Part shown: positions 53,101 to 63,740 of the stretch, in pieces
Position numbering within the stretch: position 1 is the stretch's first letter
How the letters are laid out: the number at the start of each line of letters is the position of its first letter
Assembly: GCA_947462335.1 (NCBI GenBank)
Contig: OX381704.1
Coordinates: 27,985,955-28,049,954, forward strand
Source of the DNA: Harmothoe impar
Taxonomy: Eukaryota; Annelida; Polychaeta; Phyllodocida; Polynoidae
Direction of reading: 5' to 3'
DNA: 64,000 nucleotides
Made by a program: the position numbers and the translations under genes
The notes under the pieces: generated by a model
Told to the model about the DNA's origin: nothing
The model's database searches: none
What the model saw: the letters and a program-made list of their open reading frames with translations, nothing else

Positions 53101-53710
53101 AAATATGATGGTATAGTCAGTACTGACTATAGGTTTTATTATCAGTGTAGACTGCAGAGGCTGGGACTGTCTTTGGGGAACTTTTCTTCGGGGGGGGGGG
53201 GGAACCAAGCCCCCCCCCCCGACTTCCACAAGAATGTTATGAATGTCATGGAAAATTGAGATTTTTGTCATGGAGGTGAGCCTCAAAGATATGTAGAGAA
53301 AAATCGACTTGGGCTGCAAGTGCATAATAAATACTGATGAGAAGACAATTACATTCAAGAGAAGGGCTGTTCCAAATCATAACCATGAGCCAGACTCATC
53401 TGCTTATGCTCCCGTGGACAGGGCATCATAGAAATGTGTTACGGGCATCACAACAAATACCTTGATATGTGGCAAGGGCATCACTGGTAGATTCTAGGAT
53501 GCCCAATACAGTAAATTTAGCCTCCTATTGCAGTGCAAATACTATCCAGATTGTTTGTATTGATATTTAAGCCATACCTACTGAGTTGTACAACCTGCCA
53601 CCCCCCATAACACCCTTAAAACTAGCAAAAACAAGCCTCCATTCAACCTACCATCCGCCATCTTTGATGCTCTGACCACGCAGACCGGGCATCTCATTCC
53701 TGGGAGTGTA
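50191..53710. mobile_element. 3.5 kb TIR element with 53-bp ends, containing a minisatellite
   Basis: The left 53 bp start TACACTCCCAGGAATGAGAT and continue through 'gcccggtctgcgtggtcagagcatca'. 53658-53710 is the inverse with a single mismatch. Subterminal 'gatgcccgtaacaca' occurs on the left (50420-50455) and inverted on the right (53435-53450). Inside are 'tagtcac' or 'gactata' rich flanks (50850-51110 and 53025-53150) and the 51120-52740 minisatellite. No transposase ORF. Confidence 0.85.
51120..52740 (+). repeat. 1.6 kb minisatellite, about 27-bp unit
   Basis: Unit GACAAGCTAGGATAAGGCAG then 'ggcaggg', in about 60 imperfect copies. Higher-order blocks of about 250-400 bp recur, marked by 'ggctagtaggatagggcagggcagggcaggg' and 'ataacg.cagagcaggtgacaggcc'. 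The Leu/Pro/Ser minus-strand ORFs are translations of it. Confidence 0.93.
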
Positions 53711-53793
53711 ATAGGCATATTGCGCTCTATATATGACCAGGCCTACCCCCCCCCCCCCGCCCTCTCCACCACCCCAGCCCCCCCCCCCCCCCA

Positions 53794-53949
53794 CAGGGGC
53801 GGATCCAGGGGCGGATCCAGGGGGGGGGGGCGCAGGCGCCCCCCCCCCTATTTTTCTGTACATTTAATTTAGATGGTTGAACACCCCCAATGCTGTAGGT
53901 AGTACAGCGCCCCCCCCCCCCCTTTCCAAAATTCCTGGATCCGCCACTG
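53794..53949. mobile_element. Short hAT-like MITE, CAGNGGCGGATCCAG ends
   Basis: Left CAGGGGCGGATCCAG (the motif is repeated 15 bp further on); right 'ctggatccgccactg', the inverse with one difference. The core has long G- and C-runs. It shares its terminus with the insertion at 31683. Confidence 0.65.
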
Positions 53950-56900
53950 CGCCCATGCTGACGGTGTGATACCTGAGGTTCATTTGTCGGCATGACGTAA
54001 CTGGTGATGCTCGTTATAGTAACTGGCCTCTGCGTTAATTGGATGGCCATCGTTGGCGATTTTTCTGCTAGCACAAGACAATTAGAACGTGCAGTGGTTA
54101 ATGACCTACTCCAATATCGATAACGAGCATTCTTTAACTGCATCGGAAAGGTGAGAATAGCTCATGATATGAATCATAGTTAGGTCATCTGAGGTGGGGA
54201 TGCTGGAAGGCCACATGGTGTCATCAGAAGACAACCGGCTCAGGCCGATTCATACAGGACAGTATGTGGCTATTATATAATGATAATTCTGGTGGCTCCA
54301 TATGGGCTGCCATGGAATATCTCGCCAGATTGAGCTTGGTACCGAACATCCACACAGCATAGCTTGCCAGGAAGAATCTACATCCTGAGCCAACATCTCT
54401 TAGGAGGTGCTGGTGAAAGTTAATGTTTGTTTGCTAAAGGCATTATACATAGGCTCACCTAAACATATGGCTAAAGGAAATAAATACACATATCATATTG
54501 TGACGATGATGGAGTGAGATGGGTAGCAGGCAGGTAATGGGGATAAAAGAAAAGTGTAAATAGAATATGTGAACCAGAGTTCATTGGACTACAGCAATAT
54601 AACATATGGGGTTCCGTTTGCAGTGAATATACTCGGCACGCACATATCGCACATCTCGCACGTCGTTATATTCCTGATACCCAATATAGAACATACCGCA
54701 AAGGACAAAGGCATCATTTAAGCTAGTAGTGGTGGCCATCTGTCTTCATGAATGTCTCTTAATAGACTTTTAATTGGTTACGGTCGTGTTCTAATCGCAG
54801 GCGGAATGCTTAGAAGTGATGAGAAAATGAATGAATTGAGGTGTGGTGGAACATTTAATTAACACTATATGGTGCAGTGATTTCCTGGGACGTGTTTTTG
54901 TTATGTAAAGCCATTCTGACCAACGCCCACACGATGCCATCCCTCCTACATTGTTTTGTTTCTCAGCTTCTGATCTGTGTTAAGAGGTCGCCGCCCCCTC
55001 CCCCACCCCCATTGTACATTGCTAGGGGTATGGCGGCCATTGCATCACTGTGTGCCCTATATGGGGTATATCAGTACCCCCCCCCCCCCATATGAAAATT
55101 TACACAAATATAAATCTACCGAGCTGCACTATATGCTAGGTCCCCAAATAACAAAGTACATGCTCCTACGCATCTGAATTCAAGTATAAAATATCAACAT
55201 TACATGACTTGTTGAAGGCCATATCTATGCGTACATATCTACCATGTGTCTCTCAAAGTAATACAAGCGTGGCATACTATTGAGTCTGGTGATGTCATCT
55301 TTCTAATCTAATACCTGATGGTTCATTTATCATTTCATGTAATATGACTACCGGTATTTCAGAATCATTTCAGCCAGGTCACTCATGATTCTTTTAGAAA
55401 ATGTATTTTCTTATCACCACACGTCGTTCGAGCTTACAAGCAAACCAAAAGCCTCGGTTCATGACGGTTTGACAATCTCATTACTGACTAAACCATTGAT
55501 TATACATAAATACGGACAGGAAGAAGACAGAAATACCTCTGTCTTATGCGTTTACCATCCTGTTTTGGGCATACTAATCTGCTTCCTGTCTGATGATCTA
55601 AATATAGTCCCCGCCCTGTCACATGACCATATCACCGAATAGTGTGCATGGCCGTTTTTTGTCAGCTAAAACATGGTGCATGGCAGGCGATGGGGAAGCC
55701 ACACATTATACAGTACTCTGTGGATTCTGGCAGATGGGGTTGATGAGTAATGATCCCTTAAAGCAAGTTAGCAACACACAGATCTATGCCATGGGTATTG
55801 TGGTAGAGAACCTATAGATAGACCCAAGCTATTTAGTTGCCCTTGCGGCCACACATGCTTAACTGATGCAATATGTGAACAATTAACTTCTTTTAATAAT
55901 CAGGTCTGAAATGTATTATGCATGGATGCCCCTCCCATACTAAGATGGGGTTGAGCCTTTATTTGAATCGTGCACCATATCTACACATTGTTCACTATGT
56001 ATCATTGTAACTTATATAGGTCAACGTTTTAGAATTAATCATGTACTATGACCAGAGACATATTGTACTTTATCACCATGGGTTTACGGGGATGAACCAA
56101 CTGATTCGTGGTGCACATTAACTGAAACAGTCATAATTAAAAAAACACCGTTAGTGTTAGCCTAAATTGAGGCATTTGAGAACTAAAATTAGATAGGTCT
56201 GCAACGTCATGGGGTTTCCAGCAAGTCCCACTCCACGGTTCAATGAGGCGTGGCCACGTTGGGCCCAATAGGTAAGATTTTCTATATAGGCCCAAAAGTG
56301 CCAACATCTGGTAAACTGGTGACTGTTGCTTCTCAGATTACTGGATGGGGAAATGACTCAGCAGAATCCCATGGCCTCAGAGACTGATCCCCTGTATCAG
56401 GTGACTTCGGCGGAGAGCTATAACGACATTATTAAACTACCCATCAGATCTTCTACATTTTCCGTCCATCGAACCCGGGGATCACCTTCCGTAAATGGCG
56501 CGGGTGTACCAGCTTGGCACTGGAATAACTTTATCCATGACAATTACTGGTTGTGGAATTGTATTTCGGTATATCAGGTGCGGAGGAGGAGGATTGGTCA
56601 TTCAATGCGCACTCTGATGTCCTGAATGGAAGGGAGGGAAGTGGGAAGCGGAAATCAGCGGAGGAACTAGGGGGCCTGTTCCCTGTTAATTGACATTCTA
56701 GTCGACACGTATAATTATCAGGAGTACCAGTCTCATCTACTGGAAGCCATTTTATCCATCACCCCGGAAACTGACAACAGATAGTAACAGATATAGGCAC
56801 GTAAGGCCTATATAGAGATGATGCAACAAAACAGGGGGGTATTTATGTGACTTGTACTAGGAATAGGGACCATAGAACACCCTCCACTAATAAGGTCCCT

Positions 56901-57343
56901 TTTCGCAGATCGTGTCACACATAATCGGTCACATCATATGGGTATTCAGGTGTACACTTCTATAGTCCTACTTCGTGACATACATAGAATGACATCATAT
57001 AATGTGATCTTACCGAATCCATTGATAGGCCTAACGCATGTAACTTTACTACCATCCAAATCCAAATCAAGGTTTGATTAAATTTATTGGCTGTAGGCTA
57101 CATTGTCTCATAGTCATATACTGAATGGCGTCCATACTGGTGATATGACTTTTCTATGCCTAGAATACAGGTGCACTAGTGACATTGACTTGTGTTTGGG
57201 ATTCATAAGGAATTATGAATTGAGACTCACCTGAGTCACAACTCAATTCCCTGAGCGCCTTCCCGGCTGCTCCTACCCAAATTGAGCAGAATAGATGTCC
57301 CGTGCATCCCCACATGGGGGCTCCTTTCTGTGTGCCCGTAGCA
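53950..57343. other. Intergenic DNA, no supported gene
   Basis: Apart from a C-rich patch near 54990-55090 I see no repeat structure. An open frame at 56326-56625 is not bounded by convincing splice signals and matches no family I know. If 46771-46952 is the leader of the peptide gene, this stretch is intron. Confidence 0.4.
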
Positions 57344-57646
57344 CAGGCGTCCACTGAGCTGTGGTGGAGATCGTGTGCAGGGGTGCTGTAGTATCAGTAT
57401 AAAGGCCTGACACTGTGGTGGTCCGGTCATCTCGGTGACCACGTGACCAAACACTACATACAGCTAGTTCCCACACCAATCACCAGGCCTATACTAGTGA
57501 CATCTATTGATTGTATTAGGAACTACCTGTATGTAGTGTTTGGTCACGTGGTCACCGAGATGACCGGACCACCACAGTGTCAGACCTTTACACTAATACT
57601 ACAGCACCCCTGCACACGATCTCCACCACAGCTCAGTGGACGCCTG
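57344..57646. repeat. Long hairpin, 128-bp arms and 47-bp loop
   Basis: 57344-57471 is matched by the reverse complement of 57519-57646 with only about five differences. Landmarks: caggcgtccactgagctgtg, 'ggtccggtcatctcgg' and 'tgaccaaacactacata', with their inverses. It ends 218 bp before the start codon of the peptide gene. No TSD was recognised. Confidence 0.85.
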
Positions 57647-57863
57647 TAGCCCGTAGTGAAGACGTACGTAGGGGTATAAGGCTGAAAAGGGCCAGAAATA
57701 GCCAAAACTGCATAACTCAGGAGTTTGTGCCACTGTATACTGCACTTTTATATATATATAAACTGCACATTCTATATTACACATGTCCCTAGTCCATTTG
57801 AATTTCTATTAAACCTTAGAATCACAGGAATGTTTGTCTTATCTTTATATCACCAGAATCAGG

Positions 57864-58885
57864 ATGATGAACATACTCCCTATCAGCATCTTCCTGGTGA
57901 CGCTACTGGTGACCTCCTCCAGGGCTCTACCCGTTAAGCAAGCACCAGTTGCCTCAGAGAGCGGAGTCAACACGTGTCTATTTGCATGCGCTATGTGCTT
58001 TGATGACTCGAAACATGTGAGTATGATTATCCTCTACCCTACTCTACTGAAGTTCCTGCTAGTAAAGCAGAGTCAAATTGTATACATGTTATTCCCTTAC
58101 TGAGGTAATGGGCACCAACTAATTGTACTTAATGGTTTAGACCAAGGTTCGGTCAATTCTAATCTACTCATAATTTCTCTTAACCACTATGGATTATATG
58201 GATTTGATATGTGATAATGTAATAGAAGCAAAGAAATCAATACCTCATTATATAGTGCTAAATTATGATATATTGACATTTGAAGATAGCACACTCTTAA
58301 CTATGACCCCATATGGGTAATTAAGCCCCTATTTTTTCAATGTTTTTCAATTCTTTGAAAGATTGACCCATAATATCTCAACCAAACTTCTCAGATGTTT
58401 AGATGGAGTATCTACAACAAAATCAATCGATGAAAATTAGTAGTCATTGGTGAAACCAAAAGCAATAACCGGTGTGATATGGTGGAGGTAATACTTTGCC
58501 TGAAAGAACAATAGTTATGGACAAAAAGGTGGTAGGTGAGACACTTGTTGAACAAATACCAGTTACATTAGCATAGGCCCCATGTATGGCAGCTTTAGAC
58601 TACTACCATAAATTTCCGCGTACCAAACCCTCAGTGCGGGTAATACGAGGGCTTTTGCCAATATAGTGCAGTACTAAAATCGCAATTTTCAGACCTCATT
58701 TTCAGGTGCCAACTGCTGATGTTATGTGTAATTTGAATGGGATATTCTTTTTTATTCTACAGGACGATCTACTAATGATGTGTGCAAACCAGCTTTGTCT
58801 GGGTGCCCTGCGCAGAGGCAAGCCACTCAACTACTACTTTGCTAAGCAGTGCCCGCTACTCAAGGTCGCATGGAAGGGAATGTAA
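57864..58885 (+). CDS. Eclosion-hormone-like secreted six-cysteine peptide precursor (2 coding exons)
   Basis: Exon 57864-58016 ends H|GTGAGT in phase 0. Exon 58763-58885 starts after 'ttctacag' and ends with TAA; together 91 aa. An upstream acceptor (atcaccag, about 57853) suggests a 5' leader exon. Residues 1 to about 21 form a signal peptide (MNILPISIFLVTLL). The mature part has Cys at 38, 42, 45, 58, 63 and 81, so the spacing is C-x3-C-x2-C-x12-C-x4-C-x17-C. As I recall insect eclosion hormone, its pattern is C-x3-C-x2-C-x12-C-x3-C-x10-C, so the first four match exactly and the last two are looser. Eclosion-hormone-type peptides are reported from echinoderms. An LRRGK stretch in the mature region is a possible but not obligatory cleavage site. 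The gene model is strong; family assignment is moderate. Other cystine-knot-like peptides remain possible. Confidence 0.75.
58605..58725. repeat. TACCATAAATTTCCGCGTA dispersed repeat fragment
   Basis: 'taccataaatttccgcgta', 'gtgcgggtaatacgagggctttt' and 'cagtactaaaatcgcaattttca' match 42990-43125 in order. It lies in the intron of the peptide gene. Confidence 0.5.
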
Positions 58886-59062
58886 CTCCACATATTTGTA
58901 CATTTGTATAGAGTTGGTGCCATCACAGCATCTTAAATGTATTTTCCGGTGAGAGCAATTTATTGAACAGACTATTTTGTATTGATGTAGACCGTTAGTG
59001 TCATAAATATATGGGCGTTTTTGCAGTGTTTGTGTCACACAAATTCATATTGTCACGTGTAG

Positions 59063-59068
59063 AATAAA
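59063..59068 (+). promoter_or_regulatory. Poly(A) signal AATAAA of the peptide gene
   Basis: AATAAA lies 177 bp after the stop codon and is followed 20-35 bp later by a TG/T-rich stretch ('tttgctgtgtttttg'). A standard 3' end. Confidence 0.7.
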
Positions 59069-59256
59069 CAATATGTGAAGCTTTTACATTTGCTGTGTTT
59101 TTGATTTTCATTACATATCTTATTCTATAGCAGAATCCATTAACCAGGAAGCTGAAGCCAGAAAATAGGGAACTTAGTCTACCCAGAACTACTCAGCCAA
59201 CACACCCAAATGAGCCCCATATAGGCATGTATCTGGCCCGTCCGTGAGAGCTCTCC

Positions 59257-59368
59257 TACCCAGTGGGCACAAAATTCAGTTCAACGTTGAATCAACAATG
59301 AATCAATATTGAATCAACATTGGCAACCAGTTATCAATGTTGATTCAATGTTTTGTGCCCACTGGGTA
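59257..59368. mobile_element. 112-bp CCCAGTGGGCACA MITE, copy 3
   Basis: tacccagtgggcacaaaatt and the inverse 'ttttgtgcccactgggta' are the best preserved ends of the family. Repeats of 'gaatcaac' lie between, with centre 'ggcaaccagttatc'. Confidence 0.88.
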
Positions 59369-59698
59369 GGTGCGCGGACAAACGTTCAGAACGTTATCTT
59401 AATGCTATTTTAAACTATCTTAATGCTTTCTTAAACTATCTTAAAAGTATCACTAAGCAAATGAAGATGGCGCCATTAGTAGAAGTAAGTCCATTGTGGG
59501 ATAGGCCAGTTATTAGTATGTAATGGGGGCCTCTGTCCCCCAACCCCCGTTTTTTTTCTTTTACTATACTAAGGCAAACCCCAGGTAGCATAGTTTGGGT
59601 ATGTGACACTAGGTGGAAGGAGTTACACATTCAGATCTTAATGATTAAAATTTAAGATAATAGATTAGATAACGCTCTGAACATTTTGTCCGCGCACC
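59369..59698. mobile_element. 330-bp MITE, GGTGCGCGGACAAA ends
   Basis: ggtgcgcggacaaacgttca then 'gaacgttatctt' is matched in inverse at the right by 'agataacgctctgaacattttgtccgcgcacc'. It abuts the previous MITE with no gap. Non-coding. Confidence 0.85.
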
Positions 59699-60823
59699 CA
59701 GGAGAGCTATCACGTATTTGCATGTATCTGGGCACCCTGGGCTAGCCTATATATGGGTATTCATTGGTAATTGTCAGGGCTTGGTGTGGGAAGCCAGGTG
59801 GGCCCCATATGGGCCAGCCCACAAACTTTACTTCCTGTGCTAATTCTGCCAACACAACTTTCATGGTCACATTGCAAAGACTTTTCCCCAATTAAATGGA
59901 CTTCACCTGGGCTAGCCCTGGGTTAAGTGAGCTAGTATTGTTCCTTAGCTTACCACTAGATGTCATCATTGAGAGAACAGGGGATTTGATATCCCATAGA
60001 CACTTTCTTGTTTTTATTAAAATAAGGCAGGAATTCACAATTACTTTAAAACTGATGAATATATGAAACAGTTTTCACAGTAAGTTCATGTTGTGTGAAA
60101 TTGTCTACACAATATTGCATATGAATAGAGAAACAAGGAGCATTCTAATAGAGCCACCTTTCCCCTGGATATGATCGTAATACATAATCCCAGCCCTGCC
60201 TCAGGTATCACTATCAGACAAGTACAGGAGCTCTGACGGTCACTCAATGTGATCAGAATTGTAGTTAGTCAAAGGATGCATTTTGCTTCTCCTCCTTGAA
60301 TAAAGGGAAGAGATGACATTAAATGCAGATAAATTAATCATTCCACTGCAATACTTATTGGTACCGACTCTTAACAGATGGTACATAACAACTAGGCTTA
60401 TATAAGTTATAGCAAAAAAAAAGGATTTTGTGTCCATCCCCAGTCCCCAGTGTGTGGGCCCAATTAAATGCTACCAGGGTCATTCTACTTCAAATCTGGA
60501 CAAGCACATTTCGGCCCCATTTGGTAGCCCTGGCTAAAACGAAGTGGGCCCCAGGTGGGCAGCCCATCTGGGGCCCATTAGGCAGCCCATCTGTGACCCA
60601 CGTGGAGCCCATTTGGGTGTGTTGGATGGGTAAGAAGACATACAAAGATTGAGCGTGTGAGTGGCCTCACAGATGACTCAGGGTAAGCTGAATCTGTAGC
60701 TTATCCTGTACTTAGATCTAACACTCCCTTATAATCATTCATTGGTCCATTCTGGCATCAGAGATGAATTCCTTGTTAAAAAGTACCCTCAAATCATGTG
60801 TCATACATGTATGTTATTCCATT

Positions 60824-61128
60824 TCAGGCGAGGAGGTGGGTGTGGGTGAGCAGGTGGGTGTGGGAGAGCAGGTGGGTGTGGGTCTAGTGTGGGTGTGCAG
60901 GTGGGTGTGGGCGACAGTTGCAGGCTGTGGGCATGTACCGCCTTCTGTCCCTATCAAAAAGTGCGTCGATCGGACGATAAACGGCGAAGATATGGGTGGT
61001 ACAGTTTTGCTTTGCACTCCTTTTACGCTGCCGCTGTGGGACCCTCGTGCTGTCTCCTTGAGGCCTCGGGGACTATGAGAAATGCTTGTGGCACCACCAT
61101 GTACGTGAGGGGGTGGTATGAGAACTAA
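60824..61128 (+). other. GC-rich block, possible terminal exon, unproven
   Basis: Follows a good acceptor ('tccatttcag'). It holds a 'gtgggtgtgggtgagcag' repeat, then a balanced CpG-containing stretch with an open frame to the stop at 61128 (SCRLWACTAFCPY, GTMRNACGTTMYVRGWYEN). A second frame is open to 61078, so coding is not established. No partner exon and no family were recognised. Confidence 0.22.
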
Positions 61129-61129
61129 A

Positions 61130-61800
61130 ACAAATCTTTGTTCTTGGTATGTTTAGGGTATTGTAAGAAGTTCATTTAAGTAATTTAAATAATATGGAGG
61201 GCAGTTTAGCTTGGTTGAATGGCATTTTAATATATGAGATGGTAGATTTATGTCAGAAAGATAGAAATAGGATACCTGTCTGATCAGATGAGCATTTCTA
61301 TCAGCTCCAATTTTTTTTTTAACCTTGAAGTCTATGCAGAGTTCATTTAGAGGGTAGTCATTTAACAGTACTTAAGAGTTTAAGAAAAAGAGAGAAAAAA
61401 TGCGCAAAGATCGCAGTTGAATTGCGGATAGAAGAAAAGAGATATTGATTAACTTTTTGAAGGAAACATTTGTCCCCCGATCTTGCCCTTTATATTAGCT
61501 TTTTGTATTTTTTCTAACTGAAATACAAACTGAGTAATATTGATTTTAAAATGGTTAAAAAACGTCCTAAAGGAAATGCCAGGCGTCGTATATGCCTCAG
61601 GGTATGAACCCTGAGTCAACAATGTAAACCTAACTAAGAAGGCAAACAACAATTAAAACCATTCATTCTTACAACATGTACTCAATACGTCGGTAAGGCG
61701 GTTGTTTCCTTCATCATCAAAGCCTATATGACAGGCTGTTTGACCAAAATAAATTTGTAAATCGGTCTACCACAGTGGCCCGGACGGGCCAAATGGAAAG
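61130..61800. other. Intergenic DNA, nothing recognised
   Basis: AT-rich, with no gene, RNA or repeat structure that I can support. Confidence 0.4.
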
Positions 61801-61804
61801 CAAT

Positions 61805-61945
61805 TTAAAATGCAAAAGTTGAAACTCAGAACGGGAAAGTTGAAACTAAAAACGTGAAAAGAGAAACTCAAAACACGAAAGTTGAAATCAAAACCTGAAA
61901 AGTGAAACTCAAAACGCAAAAGTGGAAAGTCAAAATGTGAAAAAT
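61805..61945 (+). repeat. About 20-22 bp tandem repeat, GAAAGTTGAAACTCAAAACG
   Basis: Around seven imperfect units. The phenylalanine-rich minus-strand ORFs are its translation. It is followed (62070-62350) by looser 'aaaatctcacaa' and 'gaccctttt' words. Confidence 0.75.
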
Positions 61946-62899
61946 GAAAAACCAAAACAGCAAAAAGCTTTCAGATTTCAGTTTTGCCATTTCAAATTTC
62001 AAAGTCAATATGTCAACAGGTTGTGACAGGTATCTTTCAACACAGAGAAAGCCAGTGTCGAGGCAAAAAAGGTATGATTTCCGAAAAAAAAGGTCAAATA
62101 TCACAAAAGGGTCATATTCTTGAAAAAATGTCCAATTTGGCCAGAAAAAAACATAAAATCTCACAATAGGGTAAGATTCTTGGAAAATGTCGAACTTGCC
62201 AAGAACAACATAAAATCTCACAAAATTGACATTTTTCGAAAAATCTGACCCTTTGGTGAAATTTGACCCTTTTCTCACCAAATTAACCTTTTTAGAAAAT
62301 CACAGAATTGGATATTTTTCGCGAGTCTGACCCTTTTATGAAATTTGATATTTTTCTCGCCAAAGATTACACAGATCTATAACACCTCGGCCCTCATCAC
62401 TTTTGACAGGGTCATCAGAGGCAGGGCTAATGTCGAGGGCCTATAGCTGTGTTTGACCAGGTAAAAAGCTCTGATGTTCCCCGGTAGTTTAGTTATGATG
62501 AAAGTCTGAAAAGAAAGCCTCCTCAAGCTCAGGGTCGTCAACTACGAAGAGACCCTTTTTTGCATTTAACAAGAAAGAGGGGTGCAAGTTGGTGGGGTGC
62601 AAGAATATTCTCACCAATGTCTGTTTGGCAAGTCATTGGCCCAACAACTATGCCTGCGGGTGGCCCTTTATTTCTAGGTATAATCAGTGTTATCTATAAT
62701 AGTTATTTGTTAACAGTGGGAACATGACAAGGCCTCTTTAAAGGACGAGCTATGATTGACATGAGAAAGATACAATGTACATATCACATCTGACTGGCTA
62801 CCAAGACTTGAGTGTTGACTTGTATAGATTTGCCAAGGCCCCGTGATCGGAGACATAGTAAAGAGGGAAAGGCAGAGAGGAGACAACTAGAGACAGATT

Positions 62900-63595
62900 A
62901 TCTGCCTTCCTTGCCTCCTTCCTTCCTATCTTTCTCCCTCTCTTCCTCCCTCCCTCCGCCCCGCCCCTTCCCTCCTTCCTCCCCCCTCCCTCCCTCCCTA
63001 CTTCCCTCCCTACTTCCCTCCAACCCCTTATCCCCTACTCGCTCACTCTCCCACTTCCTATTCCCCTACTCTCCCATTACCTACTCCCTCACTCCCCTAC
63101 TCCTATTTGCTCACTCCCCTACTCTTTCACTTCTCTATTCACTCACTCGCCTCACATTCCTTTGATCCCCCACTCCCAGGTTCACCCACTCCTTTGCCCA
63201 CCTGCCCCCTACTCCCCCACTCCCCTACTCGCTCACTCACCTACTCCCCTGCTTATCGTGTCGATTTTTAACCCATGTAAAGTCACTATACATCCTCTGC
63301 TCACACCCTTCCCTGCTCACATATAAATCCCTTTCCCCCTCCCTCCTTCTCACCCTCCCTCTCTCCCTCCCTCTCTCCCTCTCTGCTTCCCTTCCTCCCT
63401 CCATCCCCCTCTCCGTTCCCTCCCTCCCTCCTTCCCTCCCTCCTTCATTCCCTCCCTCTCACTCTCCATCCCGCCTCTCTCATCCCCTCCCTCCCTCCTT
63501 CCCTCCCTCATTCCTTCCTTCCTTCCCTCCCTCTCACTCCCTCCTTCCTCCTCTCTCCTTCCCTCGCTCCGTCCCTCCCTCCCTCCAGACTTAGA
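62900..63595 (+). repeat. CT-rich tract (CCCTCC)n and CACTCCC
   Basis: About 700 bp of pyrimidine-rich irregular repeats: ccctcc or ttcc, then 'cccactcccctactc', then ccctcc again. It ends 'ccagacttagaggatacctgttag', the inverse of the junction at 29275-29310. Confidence 0.9.
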
Positions 63596-63596
63596 G

Positions 63597-63740
63597 GATA
63601 CCTGTTAGAAGCATCAGTAATCAGTTGACAGACATACAGCGTATAAGTTCCATTGACAGCATGCTCAAATCAAAAGTTGACAGACTGACAGCACAGTTTT
63701 CGTGTCTCTATTCTTCTTCATTGGGGCTTATGTACAAAAT
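63597..63740 (+). repeat. ACCTGTTAGAAGC / TTGACAG dispersed repeat, copy 2
   Basis: Matches 32640-32830 ('ttccattgacagc', 'gctcaaat', 'ttgacagactgacagcacagtttt'). Here it follows directly on the CT-rich tract, suggesting the tract and this segment are one composite repeat. Confidence 0.6.

Larger units (their letters stand above)
59197..60625. mobile_element. 1.4 kb TIR element with CCAACACACCCAAATG ends, hosting two nested MITEs
   Basis: Left ccaacacacccaaatgagcc; right 'tggagcccatttgggtgtgttgg', the inverse with about two differences. It is rich in 'gggcccat' and 'tggggccc' words. Nested inside are 59257-59368 and 59369-59698. No transposase ORF. Confidence 0.7.

Noticed and set aside
56326..56625. 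99-codon frame (MTQQNPMASETDPLYQ)
   Set aside because: No good acceptor or donor at its edges, no partner exon and no recognised family. It is kept only as a remark in the intergenic entry.
61767..62281. Phe-rich minus-strand frames
   Set aside because: Translations of the 20-22 bp AAAGTTGAAACTC tandem repeat and of neighbouring A-rich words.
62812..63165. 117-codon Pro/Ser/Leu-rich frame
   Set aside because: Arises from the CT-rich low-complexity tract.
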